Shown here: piece after piece, positions 25,759 to 34,458 of the stretch
How the letters are laid out: every line of letters starts with the position of its first letter
Numbering within the stretch: position 1 is the stretch's first letter
Origin: an uncultured Verrucomicrobia subdivision 3 bacterium
Lineage (GTDB): Bacteria; Verrucomicrobiota; Verrucomicrobiia; Limisphaerales; UBA11358
Assembly (NCBI GenBank): GCA_903870815.1
Contig: CAIQEI010000049.1
Span: forward strand, 1 to 36,835
DNA: 36,835 bases
Reading direction: 5' to 3'
Notes under the pieces: generated by a model
Databases searched by the model: none
What the model saw: only the letters and a program-made list of their open reading frames with translations
Told to the model about the DNA's origin: nothing
Made by a program: the position numbers and the translations under genes

Positions 25759-26919
25759 ATGAATTTCCGCGCCATCATTGCCGCTACCATTCTGTTCGCC
25801 GTTCAACCGGCACCGGCGCAAACCAATCAAGCCCTCGCCTTTTCCGGCGCGGAAGGATTTGGCCGGTTCGCCACCGGCGGACGGGGCGCAGAAATAGTTC
25901 ACGTCACGACCCGGGCGGATTCCGGCGCGGGTTCCTTCCGCGACGCGGTCAGCAAGCCCGGCCGAACGGTCGTTTTTGATGTCGGCGGCGTGATGCGGTT
26001 GAAGTCGAACGTCCCGGTCAGCAGCGACATCACCCTTGCCGGACAAACTGCGGCTGGCGACGGCATCACGCTTTACGGCCGCTCCGTCTCGTTCAGCGGA
26101 CAGAAAAATATCATCGTCCGCTATTTGCGTTTTCGCGAGGGTATTACCGGCGACCGGGGGAAATGTTCGGTGAACCTCGCCGGCGGCGGCGGCATTATTT
26201 TTGACCATTGCAGCATTGAGTGGGGCCGCTGGGACTGCCTCGGTCTTACCCGCGGCAGCCACGATATCACGTTTCAATTTTGCATCATTGGCGAGGGCGT
26301 GGATCCGCAGCGCTTCGGCGCGCTCTCTGATGCCGTGAACAACATCACCTTCACGCACAACCTCTGGATCAACAACCAGAGCCGCAATCCCAAGGCCAAG
26401 GGCCGGATCCAATACATCAATAACGTGATTTATAACTGGGGCGTTGGCGGTCTCGTCGGCGGGCATTCGCAGGCGGATCATTATCTGGACGCCATCGGAA
26501 ATTATTTCATCGCCGGGCCAAACTCCGGCGCGCGCGCCATCGGCGAATTCAAATCCACCGACCATGTTTTCCAGCAGGATAATTTTGCCGACCTGAATAA
26601 AAATGGAAAACTGGATGGCCGGCTGCTCGTGCCGGAAGATTTCGGCAGCGGCGAGAACGCCCCGACGATTTTGAACCACGCCGGCGTCGGGCCGCTGGCT
26701 AATGTGGCGATTGAATCCGCCCAATCCGCAGTTTCAAACGTCCTGGCCCAAGCCGGCTGTTCGTTGCACCGCGATGCCGTGGACGCGCGGCTGATTGACG
26801 CCGTGCAGTCTTTTGGCACGCGCGGGAGAATCATCCACTCCGAGCGTGAGGCCGGAGGGCTGGGTGAACTGAAGGAAGTCCACGCGCCCGCCAATCTGAA
26901 CGCAGTTGACCTGGAATAA
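25759..26919 (+). CDS. Secreted pectate lyase-like protein (polysaccharide lyase family 1 type)
   Basis: 386 residues with a signal peptide (about 1-20, cut near APA-Q). The body is a right-handed beta-helix. SGAEGFGRFATGGRG near the N-terminus is the usual opening of bacterial PL1 relatives. FDHCSIEWG (148-156) and the segment FTHNLWINNQSRNP (198-211), with likely catalytic R209 followed by NNVIYNWG, are lyase signatures. It probably cleaves pectate by beta-elimination outside the cytoplasm, but the exact glycan is unknown. The ATG at 25759 is preferred over a TTG one codon earlier. It lies 51 bases after carB; a functional link to it is unlikely. Confidence 0.85.
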   Translation: MNFRAIIAATILFAVQPAPAQTNQALAFSGAEGFGRFATGGRGAEIVHVTTRADSGAGSFRDAVSKPGRTVVFDVGGVMRLKSNVPVSSDITLAGQTAAGDGITLYGRSVSFSGQKNIIVRYLRFREGITGDRGKCSVNLAGGGGIIFDHCSIEWGRWDCLGLTRGSHDITFQFCIIGEGVDPQRFGALSDAVNNITFTHNLWINNQSRNPKAKGRIQYINNVIYNWGVGGLVGGHSQADHYLDAIGNYFIAGPNSGARAIGEFKSTDHVFQQDNFADLNKNGKLDGRLLVPEDFGSGENAPTILNHAGVGPLANVAIESAQSAVSNVLAQAGCSLHRDAVDARLIDAVQSFGTRGRIIHSEREAGGLGELKEVHAPANLNAVDLE

Positions 26920-26995
26920 TTCTAATACCTCACAAAAACAATTGCTCGTATTCTAATTTTCTCGACAGGCGGAACACCGGGATTATTTTGCACGA

Positions 26996-29176
26996 GTGAA
27001 AACCATCGCACCCGAACTGCTCCCGCTGCTAAAGCAATACTTCGGTTTCACCTCGTTCCGTCCGTTGCAGGAAGAAATCATCCGCGATTCGCTCTCGGGC
27101 AAGGATGTCTTCGCGCTGCTGCCCACCGGCGGTGGCAAATCGCTTTGCTTCCAGCTTCCCGCGCTCACCCGCGACGGTCTTACCGTGGTCGTCTCGCCGC
27201 TCATTGCGCTGATGAAAGACCAGGTGGACGCCCTGCAGGCTGGCGGCATTCCTGCGACGTTTCTGAATTCGTCGCTCGCCGCTGACGAGTCGCGGAAACG
27301 CCTGCGCGGACTACACAACGGCGAGTTTCGCCTGCTCTACGCCGCGCCGGAGCGACTGATGCTATCCGGTTTTCTCGAAGATTTGCAGCGCTGGAATGTC
27401 CGGCTCATCGCGGTGGACGAGGCGCATTGTATTAGCGAATGGGGCCACGATTTTCGCCCCGAATACCGCCAGATTTCCGACCTGCGAAAATTATTTCCTG
27501 ACGTCCCTTTCATGGCGCTCACTGCCACCGCCACCGGCCGCGTGCGCGAGGACATCGTCAAACATTTAAAATTGCGCGAGCCGAAATGCTACGTCGCCAG
27601 CTTCAACCGGCCGAACCTGACCTATCGCGTCATCCCGAAGAACAAGCCGTATGACCAGTTGCTGCAATTTCTCCGCGCGCGGCCCAGGGAAAGCGGCATC
27701 GTCTATTGCCAGTCGCGCAAATCCGCCGAGCGCGTCGCCGCCAATCTCACGGAGGACGGCGTGCCGGCGCGGCCGTATCATGCCGGCCTCACGCCGAAGG
27801 AGCGCAGCGGGAACCAGGAACTCTTCCTGCGCGACGAAGTGCGCGTGATCTGCGCGACCATCGCCTTCGGCATGGGCATCAACAAGCCGAACGTCCGCTT
27901 CGTCGTCCACTATGACCTGCCGAAAAATATCGAAGGCTATTATCAGGAGACCGGCCGCGCGGGTCGCGACGGCCTGCCGAGCGAATGTGTCCTGCTCTTC
28001 AGTGCCGGGGACGTGGTGAAACAAACCGGTTTCATTGACGAAAAACCCGATCCGCAGGAACAAAAAATTGCCCGCGAACAATTACAGCAGATGGTCCACT
28101 ATGCCGAGTGTGCGAGCTGCCGACGCGTGGAATTGCTCGCTTATTTTGGTGAGACGTTTGACGCGCAGGAGAATTGCGGCGCGTGCGACAACTGCCTCTC
28201 GCCGCGCGCCACATTCGACGGCACACTGGCGGCGCAGAAATTCCTCTCCTGCGTCTATCGCATCCGTGAGAAAAACGGTTTCGGCGTCGGCCTGAACCAC
28301 GTGGTCGAGGTTCTCACCGGCGCGGACACGGAAAAAATCCGCAAATGGAATCAGGCGGAGCTTTCGACTTACGGCATCGGCCGGGAACACAGCCGTTCCG
28401 AATGGGCGGCCATCGGCCGCGAACTGGTGCGGCTCGGTTTTCTCCGGCAGACGGCGGAAAAATTCAGCGTCCTGGAACTGACGAACGAAGGCCGCGCCGC
28501 GCTCAAGGAACGCCGAAAAATCACGCTCATCAAACCCGTTACCGCGCCGGAAACGAAAGTCCACCACGTCGGTGAAATCGCCTGCGACGAAGGATTATTC
28601 GACCGCTTGCGCCAGCTCCGCAAACAACTCGCCGATGAACGTGATGTGCCGGCCTACATCGTTTTCTCCGACGTCGCCCTGCGGCAGATGGCTCGGAATT
28701 ATCCGGCGAACGAAAGCGACTTCACCCGCATCAGCGGCGTCGGGGAGAAAAAGCTGCGCGAGTTCGGCGAGATTTTCCTCGGCGAGGTCGCGGCCTATTT
28801 GCAGATGAACGCCCGCCAGATTTTTGCCGATGATTCTTTCACCGCATCCGCAGCGCCGCCGCCGTCGCGCGGCAACCTGGGCGATTCCGCGCGCGAAACG
28901 CTGCGCCGGTTCCGCACCGGCCAGACAGTCGCGCAAATCGCCCGGGAACGCGGCGTGACGGCGGGCACGATTTATGGCCACCTTGCCGAGGGCGTCGAAC
29001 GCGACGAGCCGGTGGATTTGCAGCAAATCTTCACCGTCGCGGAACTGGCGGCGGTCGCTGCCGCCTTTGGCCGGAGCGGATTTGGCGCGCTTGGTCCGGC
29101 GTTCGAATTGCTGGGCGGCAAAATTGATTACGGCCGGCTGCGACTTTTCCGGGCCGCAGCGAATGCAAAAAAGTAG
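26996..29176 (+). CDS. recQ: ATP-dependent DNA helicase RecQ with C-terminal HTH
   Basis: A 3'-5' helicase for recombination and fork repair. It has 726 residues, longer than E. coli RecQ (about 610). Walker A LPTGGGKS is at 42-49 and DEAH at 141-144, followed by the RecQ aromatic-rich loop (WGHDFRPEY). Helicase motif VI is QETGRAGRDG. The zinc cysteines (ECASCRR then CGACDNC) lie at about 370-400, with RQC at about 410-515 and HRDC at about 535-605. The extra tail (about 620-720, SARETLRRFRTGQTVAQIAR then GVTAGTIYGHL) is a helix-turn-helix of the kind found on RecQ in several phyla. The GTG start is at 26996. The stop is supplied by a palindromic repeat. Confidence 0.96.
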   Translation: MKTIAPELLPLLKQYFGFTSFRPLQEEIIRDSLSGKDVFALLPTGGGKSLCFQLPALTRDGLTVVVSPLIALMKDQVDALQAGGIPATFLNSSLAADESRKRLRGLHNGEFRLLYAAPERLMLSGFLEDLQRWNVRLIAVDEAHCISEWGHDFRPEYRQISDLRKLFPDVPFMALTATATGRVREDIVKHLKLREPKCYVASFNRPNLTYRVIPKNKPYDQLLQFLRARPRESGIVYCQSRKSAERVAANLTEDGVPARPYHAGLTPKERSGNQELFLRDEVRVICATIAFGMGINKPNVRFVVHYDLPKNIEGYYQETGRAGRDGLPSECVLLFSAGDVVKQTGFIDEKPDPQEQKIAREQLQQMVHYAECASCRRVELLAYFGETFDAQENCGACDNCLSPRATFDGTLAAQKFLSCVYRIREKNGFGVGLNHVVEVLTGADTEKIRKWNQAELSTYGIGREHSRSEWAAIGRELVRLGFLRQTAEKFSVLELTNEGRAALKERRKITLIKPVTAPETKVHHVGEIACDEGLFDRLRQLRKQLADERDVPAYIVFSDVALRQMARNYPANESDFTRISGVGEKKLREFGEIFLGEVAAYLQMNARQIFADDSFTASAAPPPSRGNLGDSARETLRRFRTGQTVAQIARERGVTAGTIYGHLAEGVERDEPVDLQQIFTVAELAAVAAAFGRSGFGALGPAFELLGGKIDYGRLRLFRAAANAKK

Positions 29177-29261
29177 GACAAGCGTCGCGTCGGTCTCATA
29201 TTAACAAACCTCCAGAAATTTTATTTGCAAAGATGAAGTTAGCGCTACGCCTGTCCTACTT
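29171..29261. repeat. 91-bp inverted-repeat element between recQ and msrB
   Basis: The arms 29171-29189 (AAGTAGGACAAGCGTCGCG) and 29243-29261 (minus: AAGTAGGACAGGCGTAGCG) match at 17 of 19 positions. Each arm contains, in frame, the TAG stop of the adjoining gene: recQ on the left and msrB on the right. It has the structure of a REPIN or small MITE. No target duplication is obvious. Confidence 0.65.
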
Positions 29262-29795
29262 TATCTCCGCCGTTTTCGACGCCGTTGCATTGGTATCCGA
29301 AAAATCAATCGAGGCGGAATTGATGCAGTAACGCAATCCGGTCGGCTCGGGGCCGTCGTCAAAAACGTGGCCGAGATGGCTGCCGCAATTCGCGCACAAC
29401 ACTTCCGTCCGTTTCATGCCCAGGCTGTCGTCCTCGCGCGTGATGACTTTGCCCTGCGCGGCGATTTCCGAGAAGCTTGGCCAGCCGCACCCGGAATCAA
29501 ACTTGTTGTCCGACTTGAACAGAATCTCCCCACAGGCGGCGCACCGATAGACCCCCGGCTCCTTGGTGTTCCAGTATTTGCCGGTGAAGGCGCGTTCGGT
29601 GCCGGCTTCGCGCAGGACGTGATATTGTTCTGGCGTCAGGAGCTTGCGCCATTCGGCCTCGGTTCGTTGGAGCGGGAATTTCATGGTGGAATTGGTTGAG
29701 TTGTTCATGGCAGCCGGGCTGTTCGTCGGGCCGGCCGAGCAGCCGGCGGCAAACAGGGTCGCACCCAATGCGATCAGAATAAAAGTCGGTTTCAT
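29256..29795 (-). CDS. msrB: Peptide-methionine (R)-S-oxide reductase, lipoprotein form
   Basis: Repairs R-methionine sulfoxide in proteins. It has 179 residues. A lipoprotein signal peptide ends in LFAAGC with C19 as the lipidated cysteine, so this copy acts in the periplasm or at the outer membrane. A short Asn/Ser/Thr-rich linker follows. The catalytic domain runs about 40-165, with zinc cysteines C85, C88, C134 and C137, resolving-type C103 in CGWPSF, and catalytic C157 in LRYCINSAS. The gene faces recQ with an inverted repeat between their ends, and its stop lies in that repeat. The 203 bases upstream separate it from the divergent GH3 gene. Confidence 0.95.
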   Translation of the reverse strand: MKPTFILIALGATLFAAGCSAGPTNSPAAMNNSTNSTMKFPLQRTEAEWRKLLTPEQYHVLREAGTERAFTGKYWNTKEPGVYRCAACGEILFKSDNKFDSGCGWPSFSEIAAQGKVITREDDSLGMKRTEVLCANCGSHLGHVFDDGPEPTGLRYCINSASIDFSDTNATASKTAEIK

Positions 29796-29998
29796 GTATC
29801 CATCTTCATTATTGCCGCCCTTAACCTATGCCATGCCTGGGTGCGCCCGTCAAATGGTCGGGCATTCAGATTTGACTCCCGCGCATGCATCTGGCACCGT
29901 GCCGGCGCAATCCATTTCCTGCCAGCAATCGCAACGTTTGGGCGCTTGCCATTGGAACCGGTGTTGGTGTTCAATTTAGTATCTGCCATTTAATTGAT
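29796..29998. other. Divergent intergenic region between msrB and the GH3 gene
   Basis: 203 bases that must carry promoters for both genes. One small hairpin, GCCCG (29845-29849) with CGGGC (29859-29863), is visible. The GH3 frame is open back to 29885, but those residues lack signal-peptide character. Confidence 0.35.
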
Positions 29999-32668
29999 AT
30001 GAAAAATAATACGCATAAAATTCTGGGTGTAACCGCACTGCTTTTGGGTGTGCTCCTCTCGGGGGCCGGTCGCGGGATGGCTCAGGAAACATCCTTCCCG
30101 TTCAAAAATCCAAAACTGCCGATTCCCCAGCGCGTGGATGACCTGGTCTCACGGATGACGCTTCAGGAAAAAGTCGCGCAAATGATGAGCGGCGCGCCGG
30201 CCATAGAGCGCCTGGGAGTTCCCGCTTACGAATGGTGGAGCGAGGGGCTGCACGGCCTGTGGAATTCGCCGGCAACCGTCTTTCCAGAGCCGGTTGGCCT
30301 GGCCGCCACGTTCGATTTGTCATTGGAAAAGCAGTTTGCGGATGCGATTTCCGACGAGGGCCGCGCCTGGTATAACTGGGCCAACCAGGGGCAGAAGGAT
30401 AATTTCCACGCCCACGGCCTGACTTACTTTGCGCCCAACATCAATATTTTTCGCGACCCGCGGTGGGGCCGCGGTCAGGAGACTTATGGTGAGGATCCGT
30501 TTCTCACCAGCCAGTTCGGCGTTGTTTATGTGCAGGAAATGCTGGGGACGGATCCGAAATACATCAAGCTCATCGCCACGCCCAAACATTTTGCCGTGCA
30601 CAGCGGGCCGGAGAACGAACGCCATGGATTTAATGCCCGCCCTTCGCTCTACGACCTCAATGACACCTATCTGCCGGCCTTCGAAGCCTGCGTCCGCGAT
30701 GGCCACGCCCAGTCGGTAATGAGCGCCTATAGCGCGCTTTTCGGCATCCCGGACAGCGTCAGCCCGCTGCTCATTCAGCAGAAGCTCCGCCGGGATTGGG
30801 GCTTTGACGGCTATGTCATTTCCGACTACGGCGCGGTCTTTGATATTTATCAAGGCGGCAACCTTAAAGGCCATTATTACACAAAATCCATGGCGGAAGC
30901 CGCTGCGGCTGCCGTCAACAACGGGTGTGACCTGACTTTTTACCACGAATACGACGCGCTGCCCGAGGCGGTCAAGCAAGGCCTCGTCACGGAGGCGCAG
31001 ATTGACGTTTCGGTGAAGCGCCTGTTCACCGCCCGGATGAGACTCGGCATGTTCGATCCGCCGGCATTGATTCCATATACCAAGATTCCGGTGAGCGTGA
31101 TTGACAGCCCGGCCCATCGCAAAATCGCCCTGCAGGCGGCGCGGGAATCCATTGTATTGCTCAAGAATGACAGCCAGCTTCTGCCGTTAAGCACGAACAT
31201 TCACTCTCTAGCTATCATCGGACCCAATGCCGACAACAATGACACCCAAGGCGGCAATTATCCGGGTCGGTCCTCCAAATCCGTCAGCCTGCTGGAAGCC
31301 CTCCTGACCCGCGCCACCAATGCCGGCATCCGCCTCGAATATGTCAAGGGCTGCAGCGTGCCGGATTTAGGTCAGGATCAAGAAGCCCTGGTGACCATTC
31401 CAACGAGCGCCCTCAACAGCGGCGGCCAGCCGGGTTTGACCGGTGAATACTACGACAACGTGGAACTGGCAGGTGCTCCCGTCGGCACCAACCAGGATGC
31501 GACCGTGGATTTTAACTGGTCTCAAACCCCGCCAATGGGATTGTCGCATGACAATTACAGCGTGCGCTGGTCCGGCACGCTCACCGCGCCGCAGGACGGA
31601 GATTATACGCTCGGTGTCCGTGGCGATGACGGCTTCCGGCTCTTTGTCAATGGCCAGAAAGTTGTGGATGATTGGTCGCCTCATCCGGCGGCGACGCAGT
31701 CGTATGTGGTCAATCTCAAGGCTGGCCAACCCGTTCCCATCCGATTGGAATATTATCAGGCAACCGGAAATGCGGAGATATCCCTGCTCTGGGGGCAACC
31801 GAATCCCGAGCCGTTTCCGGCGGCGGTCGCCGCCGCCAAACGCGCGGATGCGGTCATATTCGCCGGCGGCATTTCTTCGCAAATCGAAGGCGAAGAAGGC
31901 ACCCCCTACGGCGGAGACCGGCAAACCATGGATTTGCCGCCGGTGCAGGATCGACTTTTGAAAGCCCTGTCGGCCACCGGCAAACCGATCATCTTCGTAC
32001 TGATGAGCGGCAGCGCCATGTCCATCAACTGGGCGCAGGCCCACGTCCCGGCCATCTTGGAAGTTTGGTATTCCGGCGAGGAAGGCGGCAACGCCATCTC
32101 CGATGTGCTCTTTGGCGATTACAACCCGGCCGGCCGTCTGCCCGTCACCTTCTACAAAGGACTGGAGCAGCTTCCTGATTTCCATGATTACTCCATGACC
32201 AACCGCACTTACCGTTACTTCAACGGCGAACCCTTGTATCCGTTTGGGTATGGCTTGAGCTATACGCAATTCCGATACAGCGACCTGAAAGTTCCAGCCA
32301 CCGCCAAGTCGAACCAGCCGGTCACGGTCAGGGTAAAGATCGAGAATGTCGGGGAACGCGCCGGTGACGAGGTGGTGCAGCTTTATTTGCGTCCGGCTCC
32401 CGATGCCAAAGTCCGTGAAATCGTTCCGGGACAACCGATGCCACGACTGGTGCTGGCGGGTTTTCAGCGGGTCAATCTTGCGGCCCATGATAGCAAAACA
32501 GTGAAGTTCACACTCAAACCTGAACAGTTGCTGCTGGTGAATGCCCAGGGTGTGCGCGCGTTGCAGCCAGGAACCTGGCAGATATTTGTCGGTGGCGGAC
32601 AGCCTGACCTCTCCGGCGCCGCGACCGCTCTCAGCCCCAATCTCTCCGCAATACTGACTTTGCGCTAA
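29999..32668 (+). CDS. Secreted GH3 glycosidase with inserted PA14 domain
   Basis: 889 residues from ATG 29999, starting with a signal peptide cut near GMAQ. The GH3 N-terminal TIM-like domain is at about 45-360; the nucleophile is D276 in GYVISDYGAV, and KHF/RHGF substrate-binding residues lie near 196-211. The second GH3 domain begins at about 385 and is interrupted by a PA14 module (about 478-602: GLTGEYYDN to ISLLWGQP). The GH3 acid/base region (EGEEGTPYGGDRQTMDLP) follows at about 630-647. A fibronectin-III-like domain closes the protein (about 760-885). Such architecture is known for beta-glucosidases and beta-xylosidases. With the PL1-like lyase nearby it suggests plant polysaccharide use. 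Confidence 0.93.
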   Translation: MKNNTHKILGVTALLLGVLLSGAGRGMAQETSFPFKNPKLPIPQRVDDLVSRMTLQEKVAQMMSGAPAIERLGVPAYEWWSEGLHGLWNSPATVFPEPVGLAATFDLSLEKQFADAISDEGRAWYNWANQGQKDNFHAHGLTYFAPNINIFRDPRWGRGQETYGEDPFLTSQFGVVYVQEMLGTDPKYIKLIATPKHFAVHSGPENERHGFNARPSLYDLNDTYLPAFEACVRDGHAQSVMSAYSALFGIPDSVSPLLIQQKLRRDWGFDGYVISDYGAVFDIYQGGNLKGHYYTKSMAEAAAAAVNNGCDLTFYHEYDALPEAVKQGLVTEAQIDVSVKRLFTARMRLGMFDPPALIPYTKIPVSVIDSPAHRKIALQAARESIVLLKNDSQLLPLSTNIHSLAIIGPNADNNDTQGGNYPGRSSKSVSLLEALLTRATNAGIRLEYVKGCSVPDLGQDQEALVTIPTSALNSGGQPGLTGEYYDNVELAGAPVGTNQDATVDFNWSQTPPMGLSHDNYSVRWSGTLTAPQDGDYTLGVRGDDGFRLFVNGQKVVDDWSPHPAATQSYVVNLKAGQPVPIRLEYYQATGNAEISLLWGQPNPEPFPAAVAAAKRADAVIFAGGISSQIEGEEGTPYGGDRQTMDLPPVQDRLLKALSATGKPIIFVLMSGSAMSINWAQAHVPAILEVWYSGEEGGNAISDVLFGDYNPAGRLPVTFYKGLEQLPDFHDYSMTNRTYRYFNGEPLYPFGYGLSYTQFRYSDLKVPATAKSNQPVTVRVKIENVGERAGDEVVQLYLRPAPDAKVREIVPGQPMPRLVLAGFQRVNLAAHDSKTVKFTLKPEQLLLVNAQGVRALQPGTWQIFVGGGQPDLSGAATALSPNLSAILTLR

Positions 32669-32845
32669 AACGTAAGAAATTTACACCGACCAAGCGCCGC
32701 TCAGTTGAAGAAGCTAGCGTGGAATCGGAGTTGCAAAAAAAGCTGATTGGCCGTTCTGCTAATTTGCTGTGGGTTGGAACGGCATTTCCAAATTGTCGTT
32801 GTCAATAATGGCAACGCGCGACAGGTCACGGATCGCCTGCGGAGA
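32669..32845. other. Intergenic region between the GH3 and grpE genes
   Basis: 177 bases between convergent genes. No clear terminator hairpin and no supported gene. A short frame on the minus strand (to about 32781) has no start and is not claimed. Confidence 0.35.
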
Positions 32846-33388
32846 TTAGGCATGGTGGTGTGGCTTGGAATACGTCAGGTCGTTCACCACCACTTTGGCT
32901 GGGCGAATAATCTTCGCACCTCGGCGGTAACCGCGCTGAACAACTTCAAGGATGGCATGGTCGGGTTGAGCCGGATCATGACCCTGCGAAAGCGCTTCAT
33001 GTCGGTGCGGGTCGAAGGGTTTGCCGACCACATCCTCACTCTCGACGCCGTGCTGACGTAGCAACTGTTGCAGTTGCTGCAATGTCATCTCCACGCCCTG
33101 ATGAAACTCGGCAGAGTCGTGCGATGAGCCGGCGGCCAACGCCCGGTCGAGGTTATCCATGACCGGCAACAACTCAATCATAAATGATTCCTTTTGCGCC
33201 ACTGCACGGGCCTCGCTTTCTTGCCGGCTGCGCCGCTTGAAATTCTCAAAGTCAGTGGCCAGGCGCAAATGCAAATCTTTTTGCTCGGCAAGGTTTTTCA
33301 GGAGCGCTTCCGATTCGGTGGCTGCGGTTTCATTGGTGACAGTGGAATCAAGTGCCGTCGCCGGCGGGATTTTGGATTGGGTGTTCAT
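32846..33388 (-). CDS. grpE: GrpE-type nucleotide exchange factor
   Basis: The co-chaperone that releases ADP from DnaK. It has 180 residues. The N-terminal 25 residues are disordered. A long coiled helix at about 26-75 includes the typical LRLATDFENFKRRSRQE segment. A helical stretch with ELLPVMDNLDRAL follows at about 72-84, and the C-terminal beta domain at about 115-175 (FDPHRHEALSQ, then VVQRGYR and PAKVVV). No dnaK or dnaJ lies beside it, and the neighbours are accessory genes, so it may be a second copy rather than the housekeeping gene (inference). A His-rich tail (PHHHA) ends the protein. Confidence 0.93.
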   Translation of the reverse strand: MNTQSKIPPATALDSTVTNETAATESEALLKNLAEQKDLHLRLATDFENFKRRSRQESEARAVAQKESFMIELLPVMDNLDRALAAGSSHDSAEFHQGVEMTLQQLQQLLRQHGVESEDVVGKPFDPHRHEALSQGHDPAQPDHAILEVVQRGYRRGAKIIRPAKVVVNDLTYSKPHHHA

Positions 33389-33397
33389 GGATTGGCA

Positions 33398-33586
33398 TTA
33401 TTTTAAATCGTGATTCTTCCGGCCGGAGCCGCTTTTCTTGCCACCGCCAGAAAGGTTGTTCACGGTGGCCCAAGCTCTCGCCTCCGCCGTTTTTATGCTC
33501 GCGCCGCGTTGCTCGTAGCTGGCCTCGATGTGGGCCGCCTGGCGTTTCTGTTTGTCGGTGTAGCTGGATTTATCGCCTTTGGGCAT
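33398..33586 (-). CDS. Small basic protein, plasmid-stabilisation-like family
   Basis: 62 residues from ATG 33586, which has one of the few clear Shine-Dalgarno sequences in the window (AAGGAAG, 4 bases before the ATG). The protein is very hydrophilic: MPKGDKSSYTDKQKRQA, a short helix, then ARAWATVNNLSGGGKKSGSG. This pattern (Asp-Lys-x-x-Tyr-Thr-x-Lys-Gln-Lys-Arg, then Ala-Trp-Ala-Thr-Val-Asn, and a Gly-Gly-Gly-Lys-Lys-Ser-Gly tail) recurs in a family often labelled plasmid stabilisation protein, but I know of no firm function. It lies 9 bases upstream of grpE on the same strand, so the two are probably cotranscribed. Confidence 0.75.
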   Translation of the reverse strand: MPKGDKSSYTDKQKRQAAHIEASYEQRGASIKTAEARAWATVNNLSGGGKKSGSGRKNHDLK

Positions 33587-33864
33587 GGATCTTCCTTGCT
33601 TGGATTTGCTTGTAACCGCAGGCGGCGGAGTATACCCTGATAGTGTTTTCAATCACTTCACGCTTTTCATCGGCGACCTTTCGAATCCGGCCAACAATTT
33701 CGTTTCCGGGAATGATTGGCACAATCGGATCGGGCAATTTACTGGGGCATTTCACATTTGTGACGATGCCGGGGGTTGTCTTCATTTTACAATTGGCGTG
33801 ATCACGTTGCCGCTGGCTGTTATTCGCGTGGGCCCGTGACCGGGATATTTGCCATTGATCAGTT
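33587..33864. other. AT-richer intergenic region
   Basis: 278 bases, visibly more AT-rich than the genes around it. A minus-strand frame from ATG 33785 (71 codons, ending at 33570 inside the next gene) contains PIVPIIPGNEIVGRI, reminiscent of the N-terminal PGHEIVG stretch of zinc alcohol dehydrogenases. The cysteine motif that should precede it is absent. At most it is a decayed fragment. Confidence 0.35.
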
Positions 33865-34458
33865 TTACGGCGTGGCTGTCGGCTTGCTCAAATCGGCTTC
33901 GACATTGATGAGAACATCCACGGTGTTGCCGATGGCACCTTGATCCGCCGTGATGTTAAAATCACGCCGGTCGAGCGCCAGCGTGGCTTGCCAGCCTGAA
34001 ATCGCTGCTCCGTTCATACCCGGGCCAAAGCCCAATGAGGTGACTTTGAGCACCACTTCCTTCGTCACGTTCTTCATGGTGAGAACGCCAGCGACATCGT
34101 AAGTGTCACCACCGGTGCTCTTCCAAGACTTGCTCTTAAAGGTCATCGCCGGAAAGGCGGCGGCGGCGAAGAAATTGGTGGAGCGCAGGTCGTCATCGCG
34201 CATCTTCGTATTCGTGGTGATGCTGGCCACCTCGATGAGGGCTTCGACGGTACTGTTTTCTAGGTTGCTGCGATCCACCACGATGGTGCCTTTCACCTTG
34301 CTGAAATAGCCGGGTACTTTGGTAAAGAAATGCGAGACGGAAAATCCAACCCAGGTATGCACTGGATCGATGCTGAAGGTTTCGACGGCGGCCTGAACGG
34401 ATGCCATCGAGCCGAGCACAAGGCTGGCAACAATAAAAGGGAATAGGGAGCGCTTCAT
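33865..34458 (-). CDS. YceI-family periplasmic protein
   Basis: 197 residues with a signal peptide (1-23, cut after VQA). The YceI lipocalin-like barrel fills the rest, about 27-190: FSIDPVHTWVGFSVSHF at the start, the central KVKGTIVVDRSNLENS, the MRDDDLRSTNFFAAAAFPAMTFKS segment, and a final ADLSK strand. Family members bind isoprenoid lipids. Some respond to acid or base stress, but the role here is unknown. Its ATG overlaps the stop of the upstream SDR gene by four bases (ATGA), so translation is probably coupled. Confidence 0.92.
   Translation of the reverse strand: MKRSLFPFIVASLVLGSMASVQAAVETFSIDPVHTWVGFSVSHFFTKVPGYFSKVKGTIVVDRSNLENSTVEALIEVASITTNTKMRDDDLRSTNFFAAAAFPAMTFKSKSWKSTGGDTYDVAGVLTMKNVTKEVVLKVTSLGFGPGMNGAAISGWQATLALDRRDFNITADQGAIGNTVDVLINVEADLSKPTATP

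Noticed and set aside
33570-33785. 71-codon frame with an alcohol-dehydrogenase-like PGNEIVG stretch
   Set aside because: The match is under 20 residues, the catalytic cysteine region is missing, and it overlaps a better-supported gene.
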